64,000 nucleotides of DNA from Nyssa sinensis (taxonomy: Eukaryota; Streptophyta; Magnoliopsida; Cornales; Nyssaceae), in the NCBI GenBank assembly GCA_008638375.1, contig CM018052.1, forward strand, positions 11,899,006 through 11,963,005, in the 5' to 3' direction. A program made the translations under genes and the position numbers. The notes below the pieces were generated by a model. That model did not search any database. It was not told the origin of the DNA and was given only the letters and a program-made list of their open reading frames with translations. Of the stretch, positions 1-10,832 are shown piece by piece (position 1 is the stretch's first letter; the number at the start of each line of letters is the position of its first letter).

Positions 1-39
1 GGAAATTTTCATGAATCAAAGGGTTAATCGCACCAAACT

Positions 40-611
40 GTGTGCTTTGCTCTGTGCATTATCCCAAGGTTCTTGATTGTCCAAGAGCTTGATCAGGCTG
101 ATGTTCGCCTAATTGATGTTGTAATTGAACTGAACAATGGCAACAATATGATGGGCATTGTTCTTGTCGAGACTTTGAATGGCTTGGACTTGGTTCATAA
201 TCACTCAAATGTTTTTAAAGGTAGCCCCATGTTGCTTACAATGTGGCTACGTGATAAGTTAAAGCCCTTGGCACCTTCAGTTACCATCGCTTATATGTCA
301 AAACACTATTGTTCAAGGGCCTTAATCGTGAACAAAGATAATAAGAGAGATTGGTGCGGGTTTCTTGCTCAACTTTCACGTTATGATATTGATTGGTCCA
401 CTATTCACCGGCAAAACAGAGCCCCTCACTTGTGATCTCTTGGTTATTTTCGTGTTATCTTGACAGGCTTGAGAGATACCTCATTTTATTATCCCATCCG
501 GATACTGCATCAATTTTAGAGTATGGAGGTTGCTCCGAGGACTTGGGGTTCTCACTTCATTGTGGAAAGATTGACTTTGTCTGTAGCCACAAAGATATCC
601 AACTATTATGA
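40..611 (+). pseudogene. antisense accessory ORF of the Tat element, DUF7745-like, broken
   Basis: The plus-strand reading from about 40 to 435 has the hydrophobic and polar spacing I associate with plant DUF7745 proteins: an FALCIIPR-like start, then GIVLVETLNGLD, then FKGSPMLLTMWLRDKL. Reading continues in a second frame from 393 to 611, so there is at least one frameshift plus a stop at 433. It lies antisense to gag-pol, between integrase and the unseen 3' LTR, where Tat elements such as Grande carry an extra antisense gene. Role unknown. The DUF7745 match is pattern memory and should be tested by profile search. Confidence 0.5.
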
Positions 612-1364
612 ATGTGCTCATGTTCTAGATTTTGATAATACAGATTATTCTAACAAAGTACTTCTGATGGAAAACATTTATGATGGCTCTAGGACCTAAT
701 CAGTGAGAATGAAGAACTTAGGGATTTTATCTTTTTTTAAGAGACTGGAATAGACACTAATGTGGACATAACTTCAAAGTCGGAAGTGATCAAAGAAGTT
801 TACAAAGACTTTGAAGAAGGAGGAATAGAAAAGTTGGACTGGGAAGTAGTGAGCCAACCATGAGGTGTGACCGAAATAGAGACAACAGTCCTTTTTAAGT
901 TTGAAAAAGAAACAAGGAAGACGTAAAATGACACTAGAATTCAAATGTAACAATGGTGAGCTGGACTTTGGGCATTTTTCTCTGCACGTAAACTCAACAA
1001 GGAATTACCTGGGTTTCATTGAGAAAGAGATAGGTCGCCGCTTCGAGTTGGAGGGCAGGTTGGTGGAGAAGAAAGAGTGAGGAAAAGAAACGATCTAAGT
1101 ATCCTTTAGCAGTGAAGATTTAGAATCCTTTTTTTTTTATTAGAGAAAGTTAGTTTCATGTTAGACTTAGAACAAGTTGATAGGGCTTTTACCTACTATT
1201 GAATAAAAGATTATCTTTAATTTTGGATTTGAAAGAATAAAACTTTTATTGCAATTTTTTAGACCGCACTCACAGTAACTTCGTGAGCTACCTTCGTACC
1301 CCCGGATTGCATATGCAACAAAAATATGTAGTGGGGGTCAGGTCATCATAGTTTAGTATGATAG
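612..1364. other. Tat element 3' internal region, no clear ORF
   Basis: No open frame of useful length on either strand. A T-rich run lies near 1131. The segment could hold the decayed end of the antisense ORF (a glutamate/lysine-rich reading near 1020-1080) and the 3' untranslated part of the element. I see no LTR start or clear polypurine tract here. Confidence 0.4.
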
Positions 1365-2370
1365 GCAGCTAACTGCTAAACAAAATATTGTTTGAGTTGG
1401 TCGAGGTTAACAAGTGATGAAAACTCATTTGCATCCATATCGATGAGCCATACTACTCCTCTAGTGGCCATAGATTTGATAATGAATGGGCCATACCAAT
1501 TGGGCTTGAATTTCCCTCTCGAGTCAGGTACTAGTGCTCTATTTTCCTATAAAACCAAATCTCCTACTTTCAGGTCTCTCTTTTTCACCTTCTTATTAAA
1601 GGCTTAGTCTACCCTCTTGTGATACCCTTATGTTTGATATAAGGCTTTGAGTCATCTCTCATCCAGGAAAGCTAACTCATTGTATCTGTTTTGTAACCAA
1701 TCAGTTTCAGCAATTTGATTCTCGCGAAGTAACCTGAGTGAGGGTATTTCTGACTCGATATGTAACATCGCCGCCATCCCATTTGTTAGGGAGTATATAG
1801 TTTGTTTGGTAGGTATTCTGATAGATGTGTGATACCCCCATAAAGCAAATGGGAGTTTCGCATGCTAGTTCCTTCTGGTTTCTATTGTTCTCCTTAAGAT
1901 ATCCTTTAGAGTTTTGTTCGTTGCCTCTACCGCCCCGTTTGTTTGAGGTCGGTAAGCTGAGGAATGATAATGGGTGATTCTGGACTCTTCGACCAAATCA
2001 GTGACTTCCCCTTTGAAGTGCAAGTCATTGTCTAAAATTAGTTCGTGGGGTACTTCATATCAGCAAATAATGTTGGCCCTAATGAATTGAGCCACTTTCC
2101 TTGCATTGAGGACAACATAGGAAGCAGTCTCTACCCATTTGGTAAAGTAATTGATGGCTACCAAAATAAACTTATGGTCATTGGAGGCTTTCGATGTGAT
2201 TTTACCAATAATGCCTATTCCCCAAGTTGCAAATGGCCAAGGGGATGTCAAGTTGTACAATTTCCTAGGAGGGAGATGTTGAATATTGGCGTGTATCTGA
2301 CATTTGTGGCACTTCCTAACGAAGGCAATACAGTCTTCTCCATGGTATTCTAGTAGTTAACTTGTCGGAC
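1365..2370 (-). pseudogene. Tat integrase (zinc finger, rve core, GPY/F C-terminus), inactive
   Basis: Minus-strand translation gives an N-terminal finger fragment with a C-H-K-C motif (about 2300-2350). Next comes the core with TSPWPFATWG and YFTKWVE (2060-2260). The second acidic site reads LDNDLHF near 2020-2045, and GAVEATNKT carries the expected Glu. The C-terminal KPNWYGPFIIK stretch (about 1470-1530) is a GPY/F-type module. The residue where gypsy integrases have the first catalytic Asp (WG-I-D) is Gly here (codon 2213-2215). In-frame stops and frame changes occur throughout. It would insert element cDNA if functional; this copy cannot. Confidence 0.85.
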
Positions 2371-2699
2371 TATCTTTTTGGCTAACATGTGTCCATTCAT
2401 GTGAGGTCCACAAACTCATTCATGGATTTCTGTCATAACATGTTCAGCTTCATATTTATGCAAGCACAATAGGTGTATTCCATTGAAAGAGTTTTTGTAA
2501 AGTTTTCTCCCCCACAAATGATGAATTGGGTGGCCCATCGTCTTAGGGATGCTCTTTCATCCTTGGTGTATCTTTCAGGGTATTATAAATGTCTGATGAG
2601 TGACCAAACCTCGTTGTACCAATGTGAGGATGTCGAGTCCTCTGTGACTTCATTGATGTTACAGCAGTATATCAGAATTTCCCAAGTTTGAACCAAGAG

Positions 2700-3110
2700 T
2701 GGTTTACGTGCGACATCTTATGGGATATCCACCATTGAGGCAAGGGTGGCTAGGGCATCCACGAAACTATTTTTAGCCCTAGGTATGTAGTAGAACTGTA
2801 CATCTTTGAACTTGGTTATAACTGTCTCCAGGTACTGGTGGTAGGGTAGAAGCTTTCCCTCTCTAATTTTCCACATTCTCTAGACTTGGCCAATAACGAG
2901 GGCTGAATCCTCGTATATATCTAAGAATTTGACTTTCAGTTCTAAAGTCGCTTGCAGTCCCACTATACAGGCTTCATATCCTGTGGTATTGTTGGTAGAG
3001 TACTACAACTTCATGGCTAGAGGCGTATGTGACCCGTCTAGGGCTACTAGAAGCATGCCAATGCCATATCCCTTCTTGTTGGCGGTGCTATCAAAGAAAA
3101 GACACCACTT
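2700..3110 (-). pseudogene. second, archaeal-type RNase H (aRNH) of the Tat element
   Basis: After the usual RT-linked RNase H, the minus strand encodes a second RNase H fold. WCLFFDST (near 3090-3110) supplies the first Asp, YEACIVGLQATLEL (near 2940-2980) the Glu, and IYEDSALVIG (near 2895-2925) another Asp. The end reads ALATLASMV. A second RNase H downstream of the first is diagnostic of the Tat clade. Stops interrupt the frame, including one just after the third motif. Catalytic acidic positions look preserved, but the reading frame is not. Confidence 0.75.
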
Positions 3111-3383
3111 ATCCTTATGAATCTGTATGATTTCTTTATCTGAAAATTCAGCTTCCTTAAGAATCTCACCCTCAACTGGGCAATCTGCTAGGTAGTTGGC
3201 CACGACCTTTCCTTTGATGGATTTTTGAGTTATGTGCACTATGTCTAATTCGGAAAGGAATAGTAGCCACCGAGCAGTGCGGCTTGATAGGGTCAATTTT
3301 TCAAAGAGATACTTTATAGGGTCCATGCAAGAAACCCAGTGTATTGTATAAGCTATCAAGTAGTGGCAAAGCTTTTGAGTAAC

Positions 3384-4420
3384 CTAGATAAGAGCAGTGC
3401 ACGTCTTTTCAAGGGTATTATAGTTTTGCTCATAGGAGATCAATTTCTGACTCACATAGTAAACGACCTTCTCCTTTCTTTCCCGTGTTTGATTTTGGGC
3501 TAACATGGCCCCAACAGCTGTATCAGTCACCGTGAGGTATAGTAATAATGAAAATTCGGGTTGTGGGGGAACCATAACTAGTAGTTTGGTTAGTTATTCT
3601 TTGATCTTTGTGAAAGCCTCTTGGCACAAGGGGTTCCACCTTTTAGGAGAATCTTTCTTCAGAAGTTTGAAAATGGGTTCACAGATAGTACTCAGTTGCG
3701 ATATAAACCTGTTAATGTATTGAAGTTTCTCGAGGAAACTCCTAACTTGCTTTTCTATTTCAGGCGGATGCATCTCCATAATGGTTTTGATTTTTGTGGG
3801 ATCCACCTTTATCCCTTTTTAACTTATCATGAAGCCTATGAGTTTTCCTGATGTGACCCCGAATACACACTTTTGAGGGTTTAGTCTCATTTTATATTTC
3901 TTGATTACCTGGAAGAACTTTCTTAGGCAGTCGGAATGACCTTCTCTACCTTTAAATTGTATGATCATGTCATCGACCTAGAATTCGACCTTTTTATGAA
4001 TAAAGTCATGTAGGAATGTAGTAGCTACCCTCTGACATGTAGCCCCTGCATTTTTTAGGCTGAAAGGCATGAATGTGTAGTAGTATATCCCCTACTGTGT
4101 TTTGAAAGCAGTTTTTTCCATGTGATGGGGTGCATCTTGATTTGATTATACACTGTAAAACCATCTACAAAGGACATCATGGCATGTTGAGTTGTATTGT
4201 CTACCAAAAGGTCTATGTCTGGCAATGGAAAGTCATCTTTTGGACAAGCTTTGTTGAAATCCCTATAATTAATGCACATACGGACTCGTCCATCCTTTTT
4301 TAAGGATAGAGACGATATTGGCTAACCATTACGGGTATTTGACCATGACCAATAACCCTACAACTAATTGTTTCTCGGCTTTCTCTTTGATTTTGAGGGA
4401 CCACTCTTGCCTGAGTTTCC
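3384..4420 (-). pseudogene. Tat reverse transcriptase and RNase H, inactive
   Basis: Motifs in order on the minus strand: IPKKDGRVRMCINYRDFN (about 4255-4310), CPKDDFPLPDID, then SFVDGFTVYNQIKMHP (near 4130-4180) with the first catalytic Asp. Next is the VDDMIIQFKGREGH block (3940-3980), then the connection domain ending near 3594. RNase H follows at 3384-3575 (LLYLTVTDTAVGAMLAQ, then YYVSQKL). The codon for the Tyr of the YVDD box is TAG (3978-3980), so the catalytic loop itself contains a stop. Frame changes occur around 4055 and 3810. Copies element RNA in the family; dead here. Confidence 0.85.
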
Positions 4421-5566
4421 TCAATTTTTGTTTGATTGGTTTGGCATTAGGATAAGTTGGGATTTTGTGTTGGACTATGTTTATGTCCAATTCGGGTATG
4501 TCTTTGTAGGACCATGCGAAGACATCTTGGAATTCTTTTAATAGTTCAGACAGGATTTCTTATTCACCTTGGCTAAGGGTTGCACCGATCTTGACTTCTC
4601 TAGTCGCACATTCTAACTTTAGGTTAATGGTCGTCGTTTATTTTATGGCAGGTTAAGCCCTATCTTGAGATTTGATGACTATTTTGGCCAAGTCTATTAG
4701 AAACTTCTATCCTGCATGTCAAGATTATTATATTCTTCAAATTCATCATCATGTTCATTATTTGTAATTAAAGGATACTCAAAAAAATAATTTATTTCAT
4801 TGAATGAAGGAAAAATAAATTCAGCGAGTTCGTCAAGAATAATTAAATCTAAAGAAAGAGAGTCCTTAGACTCGAAGTCAAAAGCATTATCAGAATTTGT
4901 ATTAGTCAAATCTGAGTAACCGAATTCCTACTCAAGTTGTTCATCTGAAGCTAGCACCCCTTTGACTAGGAGCCAATTATTGATTGGAGCTTAGATGGGT
5001 GTAGTGTATTTAACTGAATCTTCTCCATGTTTCCTGTGGAGATCATGTCAATCATATCATTAGTGGGCTCCATCTTAGCGAAGCAATTTGTTAGTCCTCT
5101 AAGCTCTTCGATCCAATCTTCCTACTGAGGATCATTGTACCATGACTCTGGTATTGGCTGTAACATTGTACCATGACTTAGGGAATCCATAGTATGGACA
5201 GTCCCCTCTTTGCTTGACAAAAATCCCATTCAAGGTGGGGAAGTAAGGTTTTATTTCTATAAGCTTGGGGGGTAACCCCTGTACTCTAGCAATTTTCTTG
5301 GCTCGTGCAGCCAAAGACTTGTCAAAGAAATCTTACTCAATAGGTGAGTATCCGAGGCCGTATATATATTCCCTTTTCGATTGGTGGGGTGGTGTAAGTA
5401 GACCTTGCAAATTGAATCCAAGGCCCTTGCCCAGTATATATCTCATGTGGACCATCATGTTTATCACATATTTTTTGTATTAGTCTCTATCAAGTACTTG
5501 TTCTATCTCAAGGCTCCCTATATAGTCGAAGCCTGACAAAGGTAAATCATTAGCATTATGTTGGAT
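4421..5566 (-). other. Tat pol spacer between protease and RT
   Basis: Only short open stretches remain. One is an acidic run on the minus strand (4697-4909, rich in Asp, Glu and Phe). Tat elements have a long linker between PR and RT, which fits the position. I recognise no domain. Confidence 0.45.
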
Positions 5567-6010
5567 TCATAGTACGAGGAGAGCATCACCGGCAGGATCA
5601 ATGTCCCCATGTATGGTGACCACCCCTATTTGACAAGCGAATTTGAGTTTTTGATGTAGAGATAATGCTATGACTTTCATTTCATTTAACCATGGCCTTC
5701 CAAGTAGCAAATTAAAGGATGCTAGGATGTATAGTACTTGAAAATATGTTATGCTTTCAACTAGGCTGAGATTCATGGTAAGTGTCATGACTCTTACAAC
5801 TTCTCTCTGAGTATTGTCATATGCCCTAACTGCTTGGGCTGATGGAGTGAGATCGGCTACCTTTAAGCCAAGGCATTTTGCAGTCCTAAGAGGACAAACA
5901 TTGAGAGTCGAGCCATTGTCAATGAGCACCATAGGTATCCTCTTTCCAAGGGCATCCACAGTAATATGCAGAGCCTTAGTGTGGTCGGCCCTTCTTTTTG
6001 GTAAGTCATA
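5567..6010 (-). pseudogene. Tat aspartic protease
   Basis: The minus-strand frame has VLIDNGSTLNVCPL, the retropepsin active-site loop in the Tat form (DNGS rather than DSGA). About 65 residues further is the ILASFNLLLGRPWL block, equivalent to the conserved ILG-R hydrophobic segment of retropepsins. The upstream lead-in shifts to another frame near 5950-6010. It would process the Gag-Pol polyprotein. The domain core looks intact but is cut off from gag and RT by stops. Confidence 0.8.
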
Positions 6011-6589
6011 ATCAGTGAAAGTGACAATATTGTTGAATTAGACCCTTCCAATGATTTGTGTGAGTTGTTCAAGGGTAGTGGTGGTAGGAACTTATGCTTC
6101 ATTGAGATACCTCAGGATAGCTTGTCTGTGAGGAAAGCACGATGTCAATAACCTTATACTGAGATATTGGCTTGTGCTTTCTTGAGTTGTTTGAGGAGCT
6201 CATCTTCGATAAGAACTTGAGGTGGGACTCCTATTGATTCTTTGGGCTTCAAAAACTCTATAAGTGGGTCATCTGCTTGTAGATGAGTGGGTTTGAATGG
6301 TCTCCCCCTTGTGTGACATGTAGTGGATTGATTGAGCCAGACTGACTCTTCTTAACTATAAGTTCATCCCAATGATCATGCTACACCTGGAGGTATTTGT
6401 GAAATCATTGATGAGGCCGCATTGAGTCGTGCATTGTGGGCCGACAATGAGTTGGTGGTGACATTGGGCTTTGCTGGTGGATCCTCTATAGTTCCTCCAT
6501 CGATTAGGTTTTGAATAACGTGCTTCAGAGCTCAGTACTAATTTGTGTTATGTCTATCGCCTTGATGATAGGCGTAATGTTGGTTTGGA

Positions 6590-7358
6590 TCAAACCCCTT
6601 GGGTAAAGGGTTCAAAGCCGGTTTTGGTTCCAAGGGTTAAAAAAGCCCTTTTCTCGGAGGTTATTATATATCTCACCCACTGGTACTGGTAAATTTGAGA
6701 ATTGCCTTTGAGGGCATTTCTGTGGGACACCTTACGATGTTGACTATGAAAATGACTTTGATGTGTTGACGACAATGATCATGTGGGTCAGGCCACTTGG
6801 CTTTGAGGTTGGAAAGATCTTGCGAGGCTTTGAGCCACTTGCTTTGAGAGTGCATTATTAACCGCATCTTCTACTTGTGTTCTGGCCTTTACTAATGCTT
6901 TGAACATCTCAAAGTATTGGGCGAAGAGAGTTTCATGGTAGACCAGAAGCAAGTTATTTTTTACCATCTGAACCTGTTTGGCCTCATTTGGCCTGTTGAT
7001 CATTTGAGCTTCTTTAGTCTGCCATCTGGTGATGAACGTGGACAAACTTTCTTTCGTTTCTTGCTTGGTGGTCTCCAAGTCTCGAAGAGTGATATCAAGT
7101 TCATTGTTTTACCTTAACAAAGACGTTGCATAGTTCCTTCTAATCTTTGGAAAATGCATCGTCTATGTTCAGGTGCTATCGTAAAGCGACTCTAGTTAGG
7201 GTTTGGTGAAACATCTGGACCAAGACATTGGTGTTGGCTCCTAGCAGTTTTATGGACCATACATATAGATTTAGATGAGTTATTGGACATGTGGTTCCAT
7301 CAAATTTGTAATGAGTTCTTAGACATGTGGTTCCATCAAATTTGACAAGATGTGCCAT
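6590..7358 (-). pseudogene. Tat gag (capsid) remnant
   Basis: The best stretch (6788-7078, minus) reads KQETKESLSTFITRWQTKEAQ, then a leucine-rich helical region ending ARTQVEDAVNNAL. This matches the retrotransposon gag pattern of ESL-x-F-x-RW followed by an F-x-M/A-L-V-x-A helix and an AI-x-NA/DA-type end. Fragments in other frames flank it on both sides. I see no zinc knuckle, and Tat gag proteins often lack an obvious one. Position directly downstream of the PBS fits gag. Confidence 0.65.
7264..7350. repeat. tandem duplication of ~45 bp inside gag remnant
   Basis: The phrase GACATGTGGTTCCATCAAAT occurs twice, at about 7268 and 7323, with similar flanks. It is a short direct duplication in the gag 5' region, probably from slippage. 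Confidence 0.7.
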
Positions 7359-7359
7359 A

Positions 7360-7757
7360 TACCTCCTACAACCATTAGATTGTAATGACTATGGTCAAAT
7401 GGTACCGCATTGCCTTTTTGCATACTATCCCAAAGCCACTAGAATGTAGAGTCTCTAGTCAAGCGGTATTTGATCAAGGAGTGAAGGGATTTCATAGGCG
7501 ACACCCGTCAAACTAAGTAAGCATACGGGCGGTGGGCTACTAATTATCTGAGGTTTAAAGGGTATGTACTGTAAATGCAAATCTTAAGGAGTGATGTGTG
7601 TGCAAGGTATTTAGATTTTAGTCCTTTTTTATTCATCCATCCATACATTCAAACGTGCATCCATTCATCCATCATAAAGTATAAAAATATATGAAGGTAA
7701 AACAAGTAAATAAAATAGCCTTGAAGTGAATACTTCACCGAGTCCAGCCCTTTTTAG
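7360..7757 (-). other. Tat element 5' untranslated region
   Basis: No useful ORF. Contains a CATCCATYCATCCAT-like short repeat near 7635-7675. The segment sits between the PBS and the gag remnant. Confidence 0.4.
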
Positions 7758-7775
7758 TCCCCAGTAGAGTCGCCA
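7758..7775 (-). other. primer binding site (tRNA-Arg type)
   Basis: The minus strand reads TGGCGACTCTACTGGGGA, one base from the LTR end. This is the PBS form I associate with Tat/Ogre elements, whose primer is described as tRNA-Arg. It fixes the LTR boundary at 7777 and the element's orientation. Confidence 0.8.
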
Positions 7776-7776
7776 C

Positions 7777-9791
7777 TGTGGGTGCCCGCACCGAAAAAAA
7801 GGAAAAGTGGTCATCCTTTTTATGAATTTAGAGGGATCCCGGTTGTCTCCTTCCCTAAAGGTGGGAAGGAATGCCTCTTATGGAAGATAGAAAAATTAAG
7901 GAGTTGCCAACTTGTTTTTAAGCAAGAAACAAGCAAACCTGTTACAACAGAACATAAATAAAAGGAAAATGAAAAGGAATAAAATAATTGAAATTACATC
8001 GCTTTGTCTCTTAATTATATTCTAAAGATCCCTTGCCATGAATCAAATAAAGATAAATCACTGAAATAAAATGGAAACACTAGAGAAACAGGCTCAGGGG
8101 CTAAGGTACAAAGTGGGAAAGTGTTAGGCACCCATCCTGCCCGATCCAAATGGATCGACCTCAAATATTCACTTGCAAGGCTACTTTGTCATGAGAAAAC
8201 TAAAAAGAGATATGTGAGTCCGGAAGAGATAAATAATAAATAATTTGACATGAAGAAATAAAATAAAATAGAAAAGATAGAAAAAAGATCTAGCTCGGGC
8301 CTAAGGGCTTCCTACGTATCCGTTCAGAAAATGGAATCAAAGTCACATAGTTCTCTGGTTTACCCTCTCTCTTTTTTTATCAAAAGAGACAAAAGAGACA
8401 AGATCAACCGGATCTAAGAAAATTGTTAAGGGTTTGAGAGCATACCTTATTCAATCGTTAGCGTTAAGCATATCTTTGGCTAGAAAAATCTTGATTGGAG
8501 GCTTCAATTGGGCAGATCTTCGATTTGGAAAAAGATGTTTTGGTTTCCTTTGTGAAGGGAGGTTGTCACATTGGTAGGGCTTCAGCCTCGAGAGAAGGAA
8601 AGTTCTTGTAGAGAGAGCTCTAGAATTAAACTAACAGCATAAAGCTATGGAAAATCGTGTCTTTCTCGTCCCCTAAAACCAATGGCCATGAGGCTCTATT
8701 TATAGAAAAATATAGAGATTTGATACAAGGGTTTAAGATGAAACCCTATAATAGAGGGGTACAATCATGTCTTGATTGATAATTACCTAATTAAATAAAT
8801 AAATAATTATCCTAATGAATGATTATCCTAACTAAATGAATTAATAAATAATTATGAAAATCCACGAACCAATAGAATTGATGACTACATGTAAGAGCCA
8901 ATGAGGTAAAAGATAAATATAATTTAATTGGGAAATAAACTCTAAAATGAAAATGTCTACGTTTGATGTATCTTTATTTAAGGAAATATCAAGTAACCAA
9001 ATTTATGAAAACTCTAAAAGTGAAAAGTCCTAATTAAGCCTAAATAGACTAGTATCACTCAAGATTGCCAAATTGCCCCCAATTTGGTGGAGAATCTCTA
9101 GATTGCCACAAAACATGTGAAATGACCAAATTATCCCTAATTCGTCACCAAATGGCTGAAATTACCAAAATACCCTCACGTGGGTAAAATGATATGAAAA
9201 TTATGAAAATTCCCCTTAAGTGACTAGGAAGTCCTACTGAGGTTAGGCTTATATCAAAATTACCAAAATGCCCTTAGTGGGTAAAAAGGTGCCAAAATTA
9301 TCGAAACGCCTTCCGATGCACTGAAGAGTCCTAACCAAGGTGGGACTCTAACAGAAAAATTCCTACTTGGACTGGGACTCTAGCAAAAGAGTCCTAACGG
9401 GAGTGAGACTCTATCGAAAAAAGTCTTACTTGGACTGTGACTCTGTTAAGAGAGTCCTAACGGGAGTGTGACTTTATTAGGAAGAGTCCCAATGGGAGTG
9501 GGACTCTATCGGGAAGAGTCCTACTTAGACCAAGACCTTATCAGAAGAGTCCTAATGAGAATAGGACTCTTTTAAGAAGAGTCCTAATGGAACTGGAACT
9601 CTGGCAGGAGAGTTCTAGAGGGAGGGAATAGGACTCTGTCAGGAGGAGTCCTAATAGAAATATGACTCTATCGGGAGGAGTCCTAATGGAAATAAGACTC
9701 TATCGGAAAGAGTCCTACTTGAAGTAGGTTTTTTGGCATAATTACCGAATTGCTACTATTTAATCAAGGGTTATGAAATGAAGTGTCTACA
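7777..9791 (-). mobile_element. 5' LTR of the Tat element (2015 bp)
   Basis: In plus-strand coordinates the LTR opens TGTGGGTGCC next to the PBS and closes GTGTCTACA at 9791. Read on the minus strand it runs from TGTAGACAC to CACCCACA, a standard TG..CA LTR. The second LTR is outside the window, so no TSD can be tested. It holds a minisatellite in the part distal to the PBS. Confidence 0.8.
9318..9725. repeat. ~31-33-bp hairpin minisatellite inside the Tat LTR
   Basis: About a dozen diverged units of the type GAGTCCTAAYGGGAGTGRGA followed by CTCTATCGG. Each unit contains GAGTCCTA and TAGGACTC-like arms, so single units can fold into small hairpins. Upstream (9060-9310) a looser repeat of CCAAAATKCCC phrases is present. 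Confidence 0.85.
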
Positions 9792-10660
9792 CTATATATA
9801 TAAGTACATATTATTTTTTCATTTTTGTCAACAAAATACCTTCTAAACAATAAAACGGTCAAAATAGCAGCAGAACATTAGTATTAATTTAGTTGTTTTA
9901 ATGAAAAAAAACTTGAAATGGTTGCTTCAATTAATTTAAAAAACCTGAGTTAATCATCAATATCAATAATATATATAAAAGTATAGATTATTTTTTCATT
10001 TTCATAGACAAAAAACCTTCTAAACAATAAAATGGTCAAAATAGCAGCAAAACTTTTGTATTAATTTAGTTGTTTTAATGAAGAAGACTTGAAAAGTTTG
10101 CTTCAATTAATTTAAACAACTTGAGTTAGTCATTAATATCAATAGTATATATTAAAGTACAGATTCTTTGTTCATTTTCGTCAACAAAATACCTTCTAAA
10201 CAGTAAAATGGTCAAAATAACAACAAAACTTCAGTATTAATTTAGTTGTTTTAATGAAGAAGACTTGAAAATTTTGCTTCAATTAATTTAAATAACTTGA
10301 GTTAATCATTAAAATCAATACTATATATAAAAGTACAGATTATTTTTTCATTTTTTGTCAACAAAATACCTTCTAAACAGTAAAACGGTCAAAATAGCAG
10401 CAGAACTTCAGTATTAATTTACTTATTTTAATGAAAAAGACTTGAAAAGTTTGCTTCAATTAATTTAAGTAACTTGAGTTAATTATCAATATCAATAGTA
10501 TATATAAAAGTACGGATTATTTTCTCTAAAAGTGTTTTACATTTTCGTTGACAAGAAAACACTCCAAGTAGCAAAACTTTCGTGTTAATTTAGTTATTTT
10601 AACGAAGAATACTTAAAAAGGTTGCTTCTATTAATTTAAATAACTTAAGTTAAACTGGGA
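9792..10660. repeat. ~177-bp tandem repeat, about five monomers
   Basis: The anchor TTCTAAACARTAAAAYGGTC recurs at 9841, 10018, 10194 and 10371, giving periods of 177, 176 and 177. A fifth, more diverged unit runs to about 10660. Each monomer also contains GTATTAATTTAGTTGTTTTAATG-like and CTTCAATTAATTTAA blocks. It is AT-rich, has no ORF, and starts exactly at the outer end of the Tat LTR. Monomer length is in the range of plant nucleosome-sized satellites. Confidence 0.9.
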
Positions 10661-10832
10661 GTTTAATCTTTTTAAAATTTTACACCAATGTAAGCTTCAC
10701 AGATGAATCAAAAACTTTTTCTAAAAAATTTAATTTTACTATTTTGTTCATTACAGTTTGCCCTCTTATAATTAATAAACATGGGAGATCGAAAGTTTAT
10801 TAATTATTAATTATTAATAATTAAAAAGTGTT
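10661..10832. other. AT-rich spacer, no gene seen
   Basis: Contains a TTAATTATTAATTATT-type simple stretch at about 10796-10822. I see no ORF or element boundary other than the start of the next LTR. Confidence 0.5.

Larger units (their letters stand above)
1..9791 (-). mobile_element. Ty3/gypsy Tat-lineage LTR retrotransposon, degenerate, truncated by the window edge
   Basis: On the minus strand, reading from high to low coordinates, I see LTR, PBS, gag, aspartic protease, RT, RNase H, a second RNase H and integrase. A plus-strand ORF lies beyond the integrase. The second RNase H and the antisense ORF downstream of integrase are known traits of the Tat lineage (Ogre/Retand/Grande type). The protease signature DNGSTLNVCPL is also the Tat form. 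The 3' LTR is not in the window, so the element continues to the left of base 1. Every domain carries stops or frameshifts, so this is a dead copy. Lineage call is from remembered domain signatures, not a database search. Confidence 0.9.
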
